Positions 1-5,733 of a stretch of 8,121 nucleotides of DNA are shown one piece after another. The translations under genes were made by a program, and so were the position numbers. Where the stretch lies: contig CALFIV010000153.1 in assembly GCA_937877295.1 (NCBI GenBank), forward strand, positions 1 to 8,121, read 5' to 3'. The DNA is from an uncultured Clostridia bacterium. GTDB taxonomy: Bacteria; Bacillota_A; Clostridia; Christensenellales; CAG-138. Position 1 is the first letter of the stretch; each line of letters opens with the position of its first letter. Under the pieces are notes generated by a model, which saw only the letters and a list, made by a program, of their open reading frames with translations, was not told where the DNA came from and ran no database searches.

Positions 1-645
1 CCTTCGCCAAAAGAGAATGTGCTTGCTATTGTCCGCATTCTCGGAACTGCAGAGGGGTGGCGATCGATCGGTACATCCGTCTTGCGGATTCTCGGCGGCT
101 TTATACTCGGCTGTATTGTCGGCATTCTGCTTGCTGTACTGACTTCTCAATTCAAAATACTGGCTTGGCTGCTGCGACCTCTACGGACGCTGATCAAAAC
201 GACGCCGATTACTTCATTTGCTCTGATACTGTTGATATCCATCGTTTCCGGATTCGTTCCTGTTGCGGTATCGATGATCGTTGTGATTCCGATGATCTGG
301 CGTACAACGGAAGAAGCAATCATGGGACTCGACCCAAAGCTTGCAGAGATGAGCAAGATTTATCTCTCGCCATGGAAGCAGCTGCGCTATGTTACATTAC
401 CGCAGATCCTTCCGCAGTTCTTTGCAACAGCGTCAACAGCGCTCGGCTTTGCTTGGAAAGCGGTGATCACAGCGGAAATACTTGCATTGCCGCGGTTCGG
501 AATCGGAAACCAAATGTATCTGGACAAGCTTTATCTCGATTATGCGGATCTCTTTGCATGGACACTGCTGGTAATAATGTGCTCGGTTTTGATTGAAACC
601 CTGATTTCATTTTTGTTAAGAAAGGCAGGGGAGCAACATGATTGA
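1..645 (+). CDS. ABC importer permease, SsuC/TauC-like (5' truncated)
   Basis: Inner-membrane subunit of a binding-protein-dependent ABC importer (BPD_transp_1 family), forming the channel through which a small solute enters. The frame is open from base 1 and its first residues, PSPKE, match the conserved LPSP segment found after the first membrane helix in SsuC/TauC/ThiX-type permeases. The gene therefore starts upstream of the window, and the GTG at 19 is probably internal. About 214 codons are visible. Several hydrophobic segments can be seen (for example FILGCIVGILLAVL and a later WTLLVIMCSVLIETL). The EAA loop that docks on the ATPase is clear: EEAIMGLDP, followed some 15 residues later by LRYVTLPQILPQ. 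The last codons overlap the downstream ATPase start by 8 bases, so the two are one operon. Substrate is unknown: the class handles sulfonates, taurine, nitrate and thiamine precursors, and the solute-binding protein is not in view. Confidence 0.9.
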   Translation, partial: PSPKENVLAIVRILGTAEGWRSIGTSVLRILGGFILGCIVGILLAVLTSQFKILAWLLRPLRTLIKTTPITSFALILLISIVSGFVPVAVSMIVVIPMIWRTTEEAIMGLDPKLAEMSKIYLSPWKQLRYVTLPQILPQFFATASTALGFAWKAVITAEILALPRFGIGNQMYLDKLYLDYADLFAWTLLVIMCSVLIETLISFLLRKAGEQHD

Positions 646-1189
646 ACTGCGCGATCTGACCGTTCGGTTTTTGAATCAAACTGTTTTTGAACATAGAGAT
701 TTTATCCTGCCGGATTTTGGGATCGTTCTTTTGACAGGTGAATCCGGTATCGGCAAAACAACCTTGCTGCGCGTGCTTGCGGGCTTATTAAAGCCGCAAA
801 GCGGAATTATTTCCGGTATTGAAGGGAGACGCGTCTCATTCGTTTTTCAAGAACCGCGCTTGTTGGAGAAAATGAGTGCGCTTGAGAACGTTGCCTTGGT
901 TTCAAATGAGAATACCGCAAAGGAATTATTGACGCAGCTGAACCTGAAGGATGAAATGCTGAAAAAAACATCGGAATTGTCCGGAGGACAAAAACAGCGC
1001 GTATCTTTGGCGCGTGCATTTGCATATTCTGATGATATTGCTCTCTTGGACGAGCCTTTTACCGGACTGGACGAACAGAATAAGATTCGCGCAGCCGAAC
1101 TGATTCGCACGGCAAAGCTTGCGATCGTTGTGACGCATGACCCATCGGACGCCGAGTTGCTGCATACCGACAGAAAAATCAACCTTTGA
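638..1189 (+). CDS. ABC importer ATP-binding protein, compact SsuB-like
   Basis: Cytoplasmic ATPase subunit that powers the adjacent permease. All nucleotide-binding motifs are present and intact: Walker A GESGIGKTT (residues 34-42), Q-loop at Gln71, signature LSGGQ (114-118), Walker B IALLDEP (134-140) with catalytic Glu139, D-loop GLDE (143-146) and H-loop His167. At 183 residues it is much shorter than typical SsuB/TauB proteins (about 250). The protein stops about 16 residues after the H-loop, at a TDRKINL segment equivalent to the usual ADRVIVL strand, so it lacks the normal C-terminal extension but looks complete as a minimal nucleotide-binding domain rather than frameshifted. The ATG at 638 overlaps the permease stop by 8 bases and has a purine-rich AGGGGAG just upstream, implying translational coupling. 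Transported substrate cannot be told from the ATPase. Confidence 0.92.
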   Translation: MIELRDLTVRFLNQTVFEHRDFILPDFGIVLLTGESGIGKTTLLRVLAGLLKPQSGIISGIEGRRVSFVFQEPRLLEKMSALENVALVSNENTAKELLTQLNLKDEMLKKTSELSGGQKQRVSLARAFAYSDDIALLDEPFTGLDEQNKIRAAELIRTAKLAIVVTHDPSDAELLHTDRKINL

Positions 1190-1190
1190 C

Positions 1191-1219
1191 TTGCACTTTT
1201 TCCGCATATGTGGTATGAT
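1191..1219 (+). promoter_or_regulatory. Putative sigma-A promoter with extended -10
   Basis: A good -10 hexamer TATGAT (1214-1219) is preceded by TGG (1211-1213), giving an extended -10 (TGnTATnAT). A poor -35-like TTGCAC (1191-1196) lies 17 bases upstream of it. Transcription would start near 1226, leaving a leader of about 23 bases before the ATG at 1249. It begins 2 bases after the ATPase stop and would let the hydrolase and NagB-like genes be transcribed independently of the importer. This is read by eye and has not been tested. Confidence 0.6.
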
Positions 1220-1236
1220 ACAATATCAAAATGTGC

Positions 1237-1243
1237 GGAGGAG
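1237..1243 (+). promoter_or_regulatory. Shine-Dalgarno that fixes the hydrolase start
   Basis: GGAGGAG lies 5 bases upstream of the ATG at 1249. An in-frame ATG at 1231 would place this site inside the coding region, has no ribosome binding site of its own, and would be only a few bases from the predicted transcription start. The site therefore selects 1249 as the start codon. Confidence 0.8.
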
Positions 1244-1248
1244 TGCAT

Positions 1249-2187
1249 ATGGGTATTGTCGTAAAAGATAAACGGTTTCCGTCTTCTACCGGGATTTGTG
1301 ACGTTCGGTATCGAATCTGGGCGCCGCAAGAACCGCAAGCGTGCGTGCAGATCATTCACGGAATGGCGGAACACATTGAAAGATATCATGACTTTGCGAT
1401 GTTCCTTGCAGAGAATAATATTCTTGTCTTCGGGATGGATCTTCCCGGTCACGGCAAATCCATTGGAAAGGATCAGCCGGTCGGTTATTTCGGCGATAAA
1501 GACGGCTGGGATCATCTGATTCAGGACAATAAGACCATGCACGATCTCGTGGTGTCGGATTATCCTTCGGTTGCCTGCATACTGTTCGGACATTCGATGG
1601 GCAGTTTCCTTGCGCGCACATATGCGGGACGGATGGGTGTAGATTTTGATGCGTTTGTGTTTTCCGGAACGGCAGGAGCAAACCCGGCGCTTCCGATCGC
1701 AAAAGCACTTGCAAAGAGCGCTATCAAAAAGGGAAAAGGCAAATTGCCGAATGAACAGCTCAATCAATTGAGCTTCGGCGCATACAATAAAAAGTTTAAA
1801 CCTGCGCGTACGGATTGTGACTGGCTTTCCCGTGATACAGCCAATGTAGACAAATATGTTGCAGATCCGCTTTGCGGCTTTGTTTTCACTTCCTATGCAT
1901 TCTTTGACTTATTTACCGGTTTACAGGAAATTTCCAATCTGAATTGGGCAAAGCGCGTACCGAATCGACCGATCTTCCTTCTTGCAGGATCAAACGACCC
2001 TGTAGGGAATATGGGAAAAGGCGTACAGCAAGTCAATAAATGGCTGATGAAGAGCAATCACAAGGTTACGATGAAGCTGTATCCGGAAGGTCGCCATGAA
2101 ATGCTGAATGAGACAAATCGCGATGAAGTCTATCGCGATGTTCTGCTGTTCATCGAAACAGTCTGCGCGTCCGGTGAAATGCAATGA
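1249..2187 (+). CDS. Alpha/beta hydrolase, monoacylglycerol lipase/lysophospholipase-like
   Basis: Serine hydrolase of the Hydrolase_4 group, which includes monoacylglycerol lipases and lysophospholipases (PldB-like). It probably cleaves an ester of a lipid or similar small substrate in the cytoplasm, since no signal peptide is visible. The 312-residue protein shows the family layout: oxyanion-hole region HGMAEH (37-42), a GMDLPGHGKS segment (62-71), nucleophile elbow GHSMG with Ser116, a cap region around 145-235, acid residue Asp250 in LAGSNDP, and catalytic His283 in PEGRHEM. The full triad is present, so it should be active. Length is normal for the family. The start was set at 1249 from the GGAGGAG site; a start six codons earlier is less likely. 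Its TGA overlaps the ATG of the NagB-like gene (ATGA), so the two are translationally coupled. True substrate is not determinable from sequence. Confidence 0.88.
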   Translation: MGIVVKDKRFPSSTGICDVRYRIWAPQEPQACVQIIHGMAEHIERYHDFAMFLAENNILVFGMDLPGHGKSIGKDQPVGYFGDKDGWDHLIQDNKTMHDLVVSDYPSVACILFGHSMGSFLARTYAGRMGVDFDAFVFSGTAGANPALPIAKALAKSAIKKGKGKLPNEQLNQLSFGAYNKKFKPARTDCDWLSRDTANVDKYVADPLCGFVFTSYAFFDLFTGLQEISNLNWAKRVPNRPIFLLAGSNDPVGNMGKGVQQVNKWLMKSNHKVTMKLYPEGRHEMLNETNRDEVYRDVLLFIETVCASGEMQ

Positions 2188-2849
2188 GCGTCCTGATTTA
2201 TCGAGATGCGAAATCGGTTGGCGTATGCGCGGCTACACTTTTGGCTTCACATATTTTAAGTGAACCGAATGCCGCAATCGGCGTCGATTATCACGAGAAT
2301 CTGCTTCCTGTCTATGAGTCCCTGTCTGCTATGACGGAAAACGGCTTACTGAATTGGAGCGAGGCAAAAATCTTTCAGCTTTTTGAGTTTCTTTCCGATG
2401 AAACAAGTGAGCAGAGGATTGCGAACCTTCTCGGAAAAGCGTTATTTGCGAAGACTGATATTTCTGAAGAACAGTATGCCGTTCCCTTCGCAAACACTGA
2501 GCAGGCGGAAGAAGTTGCGGATTCGTTTGAACAACGGATTCGAAGCGCAGGCGGGTTGGATGCAGCACTGATTGCGGTCCGTCAGGACGGTTCTCTTTTG
2601 ATGAATCGTAAGCCGGACGCCGATCCGTTTGTACATCCTGAAACGGAAGAGGGAAACGGCTTTATTACTGCGGGGCTTACGACGATCATGCAGACCAAAC
2701 ATCCGATCATCGTAGGCATCGGGAAAAGCTGTGCAGAAGCTGTCAAGACAATGATGAAAGGTTCGTTGACAGAATCTCCGCTGTCTGCCTTGAAACTACA
2801 TGCCGGCGCTACGTTTATATTTGATGAAGAAGCGATTGAACTGCTTTGA
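2184..2849 (+). CDS. Degenerate NagB-fold (glucosamine-6-P deaminase-like) protein
   Basis: A 221-residue protein recognisable as a divergent member of the NagB / 6-phosphogluconolactonase superfamily. Collinear matches to E. coli NagB (compared from memory) include VYESLSAMTENGLLNWSEAKIF (44-65), EQRIRSAGGLD (116-126), ITAGLTTIMQTKHPIIVGIGKS (161-182) and SALKLHAGATFIFDEEA (201-217). Key positions are lost. The phosphate-binding TGGT loop reads DYHEN (35-39), the active-site Asp of the DEYVG motif is Phe67 in LFEFLS, the glycine-rich turn before DGH is AVRQ, and the catalytic His of DGH is Ser137 (DGS). The region following this is also shorter than in NagB (about 266 residues). Deaminase activity is therefore unlikely; a binding, regulatory or altered catalytic role is inference. 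Start: the ATG in the ATGA overlap with the hydrolase stop, with only a weak GGTGA upstream, suggesting coupled translation. No frameshift is seen, so it is not an obvious pseudogene. Confidence 0.75.
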   Translation: MSVLIYRDAKSVGVCAATLLASHILSEPNAAIGVDYHENLLPVYESLSAMTENGLLNWSEAKIFQLFEFLSDETSEQRIANLLGKALFAKTDISEEQYAVPFANTEQAEEVADSFEQRIRSAGGLDAALIAVRQDGSLLMNRKPDADPFVHPETEEGNGFITAGLTTIMQTKHPIIVGIGKSCAEAVKTMMKGSLTESPLSALKLHAGATFIFDEEAIELL

Positions 2850-2876
2850 CATAGTGATATTTTAGGAGGAACAAAC

Positions 2877-3617
2877 ATGTCCGGACATTCCAAATGGGCA
2901 AACATTAAAAACAAGAAAGAAAAAACTGACGCACAAAAGGGTAAGATATTTACAAAGATCGGTCGTGAAATTGCGATTGCCGTCAAAGAAGGCGGCGGTC
3001 CTGATCCTGCAAATAACTCCAAGCTTCGCGACGTGATTGCGAAAGCGAAGGCTGCAAATATGCCGAACGACAATATCAATCGATCGATTAAAAAAGCAAG
3101 CGGTGACGGCAACAACGTAGAGTATGAAGAGGTTGTTTATGAAGGCTACGGCCCGGGCAACATTGCGGTTATCGTAAATGTTCTGACCGACAACCGCAAT
3201 CGTATTGCGGCAGAGATGCGTCATATCTACTCCAAGAGCGGCGGCAATATGGGCGCTTCCGGTTCTGTGGCATGGATGTTCGATAAGAAGGGACAGATCG
3301 TTATTGAACGTACCGCTCTGATGGATGAAGACGAAGTAATGATGCAGGCGCTGGATGCCGGCGCAGAAGACTTCGTTGCGCAGGAAGATGCTTTCGAAAT
3401 CTATACCGCTCCGGCAGATTTCTCTGCAGTTCGCGAAAACCTGGAGAACCTCGGATTCCAGTTCATCTCCGCGGAGATCGGACAGATTCCGAAGAACACG
3501 ACCAATATCGACGACGCGGAAACGATCGAGAAGATCGAACGTTTCCTCGAACGAATGGATGACAACGACGACGTGCAGGAAGTCTTCCACAACGGCGTTT
3601 GGGAAGAGAAAGAATAA
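2877..3617 (+). CDS. yebC: YebC/PmpR/TACO1-family protein
   Basis: Highly conserved cytoplasmic protein of the YebC/PmpR family. Members have been described as DNA-binding regulators (PmpR), while the mitochondrial relative TACO1 acts in translation, so the physiological role here may be translational rather than transcriptional. The 246-residue length is typical. The family N-terminus is plain: MSGHSKWANIKNKKEKTDAQ (1-20), then KGKIFTKIGREI and the KAANMPNDNINRSIKKASG segment (58-76). The central conserved block YEGYGPGNIAVIVNVLTDN (88-106) with SGGNMGASGSVAWMF (121-135) follows, then an acidic C-terminal part. The start has an excellent AGGAGGA (2864-2870) six bases upstream of the ATG. It follows the NagB-like gene by 27 bases and precedes the Asp23 gene by 49 bases. 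No convincing promoter of its own was found. Identity is secure. Confidence 0.96.
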   Translation: MSGHSKWANIKNKKEKTDAQKGKIFTKIGREIAIAVKEGGGPDPANNSKLRDVIAKAKAANMPNDNINRSIKKASGDGNNVEYEEVVYEGYGPGNIAVIVNVLTDNRNRIAAEMRHIYSKSGGNMGASGSVAWMFDKKGQIVIERTALMDEDEVMMQALDAGAEDFVAQEDAFEIYTAPADFSAVRENLENLGFQFISAEIGQIPKNTTNIDDAETIEKIERFLERMDDNDDVQEVFHNGVWEEKE

Positions 3618-3666
3618 GCGTTTTTGTCCAGCCGTATATTGAATAGCAAGCAAAGGAGGTTTTAAA

Positions 3667-4023
3667 ATGGCCATTGCTATTACGAATGAATTGGGAACTA
3701 TAACCATACCCGAAGATTTGATTGCAACCGTCGCAGGCTATGCAGCAGTTGAAAACTACGGGATTGTCGGTATGTGCGCACGTACAGCCGGTGACGCGAT
3801 TGTCGAATTGTTCGGCGGTGAAAATATGCAGAAGGGCGTTCTGATCGAAAAGGTCAGCGATCATCAAGTCGATGTAACGCTGCATGTCGCATTACAGTAC
3901 GGTGTTTCATTGCCTGCGGTATCGCAAAATACCAAACAAAATGTACGTTATCGAATCGAAGAAATGACCGGTGTTTCGGTTCGCAATGTGAATATTTTCG
4001 TCGAGAGTATTCGCGTTCAGTAA
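3667..4023 (+). CDS. Asp23/Gls24-family protein (YloU-like)
   Basis: Small 118-residue protein of the Asp23/Gls24 family (DUF322), widespread in Firmicutes and linked to envelope homeostasis and alkaline or general stress; this one is of the YloU type encoded just before the fatty acid kinase gene. Recognisable features are the N-terminal ELGTITIPEDLIATVAGYAA (8-27), the GIVGM segment (32-36), a variable middle, HVALQYGVSLPAVSQNTKQN (73-92) and the C-terminal MTGVSVRNVNIFVESI (100-115). No signal peptide or membrane segment is visible, as is usual in the family. A near-perfect AAAGGAGGT (3652-3660) sits six bases before the ATG. The stop is followed after 20 bases by the fakA TTG start, so both are very likely co-transcribed. 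Exact function in this pairing is unknown; a partner or accessory role to FakA is inference from conserved adjacency. Confidence 0.93.
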   Translation: MAIAITNELGTITIPEDLIATVAGYAAVENYGIVGMCARTAGDAIVELFGGENMQKGVLIEKVSDHQVDVTLHVALQYGVSLPAVSQNTKQNVRYRIEEMTGVSVRNVNIFVESIRVQ

Positions 4024-4030
4024 AGATTTC

Positions 4031-4036
4031 GGAGGT
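4031..4036 (+). promoter_or_regulatory. Shine-Dalgarno supporting the TTG start of fakA
   Basis: GGAGGT lies 7 bases upstream of a TTG at 4044. The first in-frame ATG (4059) has no comparable site at the right distance, so the TTG is the preferred start. Confidence 0.8.
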
Positions 4037-4043
4037 TTGAGCA

Positions 4044-5699
4044 TTGAACAACCAGAGTATGAGCGGAGCTATGCTGAGAGACCTGTTTCTCGGAGGCGCC
4101 GCGAACTTAGAAAAGCATAAAGCATATATCGATTCTTTAAACGTATTCCCTGTTCCGGACGGCGATACGGGAACGAATATGTCCATGACGATGCAAGGCG
4201 CAATCAAGGATCTGCGTACGATGCCTGATTCCGTTACGGTCGGCGAGGTAATGGACGCTGTTTCAAAAGGGGCACTGAGAAACGCAAGAGGCAATTCCGG
4301 CGTCATTCTTTCTCAGCTTTTCCGAGGATATCAGCAGGCCTGCAAGGGCAAAACCGATTTGGATATCGGCTTATTTGCAGAAGCGCTTGAAACCGGTACA
4401 AACAAAGCATATAATGCCGTGCTTCGCCCAAAGGAAGGAACGATTCTGACTGTATCGCGTGTGATCTCTCAATCCATGATCCAGCTGATTCAGAAAAACC
4501 CGCAGATCTCCGTCGACGATTTTATCGACGAAATGCTGCGTGTCGGCCAGGAAGCGCTTGATGATACGCCGAATCTGCTTCCCGTTTTGAAGGAAGCGGG
4601 CGTAGTAGACAGCGGCGGATACGGTCTTTTGACGATCTATCGCGGTTTCAAAGCGGTTCTGGACGGCGAAGATATACCCGACGTCGTTGAAGAAGAGCAA
4701 AAGGTTGAAGAACCTGTGCAGGAGGAAGGCGCAAACCTCGATCATTTCTCGACTGAGGATATAGAGTTCGGATATTGTACCGAATTCTTTATTGTTCGTT
4801 TAATCGACGGTTTTTCCGAAGCGGACCTGGATCGTCTGCGTGATCATCTGACGCGTGTCGGTGATTCTGTCGTCGTAGCGGCAGGGGACGATTTTGTAAA
4901 AGTGCATGTACACTCCAATTGTCCGGGCAAGATTTTGCAGTTTGCAATGCGCTTCGGTGAACTGGATAAGCTGAAGATCGAAAACATGCGCGAACAGAAT
5001 CGGCAGCTTCTGGAAACAAAGAAACGCAATGAAAAGGAATACGGGTTCATAGCAGTCAGCGCAGGAAGCGGAATTGACGATATTTTCCACAATTTCTCTG
5101 TGGATCATATCATTTCCGGCGGACAGACCATGAATCCGAGCATCGACACCATTGTCAACGCCGTCGGACATTGCAATGCGAGAAACGTATTCGTCTTGCC
5201 GAACAATTCGAATATCATTCTTGCAGCTCAACAAGCGAAGAATCTGTGCTCTTGCAACGTAATCGTACTGCCTACGAAGACAATTCCGCAGGGCATTGCG
5301 GCGGCGATGGCATTCAATCCGGATCTTTCCGTAGAAGAAAACGAAGCGAACATGAACGACGCTGTCAGTGAAATCGTTTCCGGCGCAGTAACATATGCCA
5401 TTCGAGAAACGCACTTCAACGGGATTGAAATCAAAGAAGGCGATATCATTGGCATCATGGACAACGATATCGCGGCCGTCTCCGCATCTGTGAATGATAC
5501 TGTCAAAGAGCTTGTGCAGCAGATGATCGAAAAGCGCGACATCGACGATCCGATCGTCAATCTGTATTTCGGCGACAATGTAGAAGAGGACGATGCAAAT
5601 GAACTCGCAGAATCGCTGCAGGATGATTTCGAAAATGCGGAGTTCATCGTGGCAAAAGGCGGGCAGCCGCTCTACTACTACTATCTGTCGGTTGAATGA
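4044..5699 (+). CDS. fakA: Fatty acid kinase catalytic subunit FakA (DhaL/DAK2 domain, YloV-like)
   Basis: ATP-dependent kinase that phosphorylates fatty acids bound to a FakB carrier, giving acyl-phosphate for phospholipid synthesis. The 551-residue length fits the family. The N-terminal DhaL/DAK2 domain (about 8-205) holds the metal and nucleotide motif VPDGDTGTNMSMTM (37-50; Asp39 and Asp41 are the likely metal ligands), RNARGNSGVILSQ (79-91), EGTILTV (131-137) and DSGGYG (189-194). An acidic linker rich in Glu (about 212-230) follows. The middle domain carries the characteristic FGYCTEFF (242-249, Cys245) and the VKVHVHS pair (His288, His290). A C-terminal domain (about 330-551), probably for FakB binding, ends in QPLYYYYLSVE. 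The start is TTG with a good GGAGGT upstream. It follows the Asp23-family gene by 20 bases and is followed by a hairpin before recG, as in yloU-yloV-recG regions of other Firmicutes. No fakB is in view. Confidence 0.94.
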   Translation: MNNQSMSGAMLRDLFLGGAANLEKHKAYIDSLNVFPVPDGDTGTNMSMTMQGAIKDLRTMPDSVTVGEVMDAVSKGALRNARGNSGVILSQLFRGYQQACKGKTDLDIGLFAEALETGTNKAYNAVLRPKEGTILTVSRVISQSMIQLIQKNPQISVDDFIDEMLRVGQEALDDTPNLLPVLKEAGVVDSGGYGLLTIYRGFKAVLDGEDIPDVVEEEQKVEEPVQEEGANLDHFSTEDIEFGYCTEFFIVRLIDGFSEADLDRLRDHLTRVGDSVVVAAGDDFVKVHVHSNCPGKILQFAMRFGELDKLKIENMREQNRQLLETKKRNEKEYGFIAVSAGSGIDDIFHNFSVDHIISGGQTMNPSIDTIVNAVGHCNARNVFVLPNNSNIILAAQQAKNLCSCNVIVLPTKTIPQGIAAAMAFNPDLSVEENEANMNDAVSEIVSGAVTYAIRETHFNGIEIKEGDIIGIMDNDIAAVSASVNDTVKELVQQMIEKRDIDDPIVNLYFGDNVEEDDANELAESLQDDFENAEFIVAKGGQPLYYYYLSVE

Positions 5700-5705
5700 C
5701 AAAGT

Positions 5706-5730
5706 GAGCCGCTGAACAAGCGGCTCTTTT
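5706..5730 (+). terminator. Intrinsic terminator or attenuator between fakA and recG
   Basis: An 8-bp perfect stem, GAGCCGCT (5706-5713) with AGCGGCTC (5719-5726), closed by loop GAACA and followed by TTTT (5727-5730). It lies 7 bases after the fakA stop. The U-tract is short, so it may be a partial terminator that lets some transcription through into recG, whose ATG is at 5734. Confidence 0.7.
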
Positions 5731-5733
5731 CCT

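Noticed and set aside
19..21. GTG as the start of the ABC permease
   Set aside because: The frame is open upstream to base 1 and encodes the conserved PSP segment, and a start here would remove the first membrane helix of the family. The gene is cut by the window edge.
1186..1191. TTGACT as the -35 for the hydrolase promoter
   Set aside because: It matches consensus better than TTGCAC but would leave a 22-base spacer to TATGAT, which is too long. The 17-base spacing with TTGCAC, helped by the extended -10, was preferred.
847..1767. Long open frame on the minus strand opposite the ATPase and hydrolase genes
   Set aside because: It runs antisense to two well-supported genes and across their promoter, has low-complexity Ser/Cys/Arg-rich content and no recognisable domain. 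It is a shadow of the plus-strand coding.
2790..2821. Possible promoter TTGAAA...TATATT inside the end of the NagB-like gene
   Set aside because: The spacer is 20 bases and there is no extended -10, so support is too weak to call it a yebC promoter.
2846..2851. Perfect -35-like TTGACA just before yebC
   Set aside because: The position 17 bases downstream reads GAACAA, within the leader after the Shine-Dalgarno, so no -10 is present. The hexamer also overlaps the stop codon of the NagB-like gene and is probably chance.
2862..3707. 281-codon open frame on the minus strand opposite yebC
   Set aside because: It is fully antisense to the strongly conserved yebC and includes the reverse of two ribosome binding sites. 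No independent evidence for a gene.
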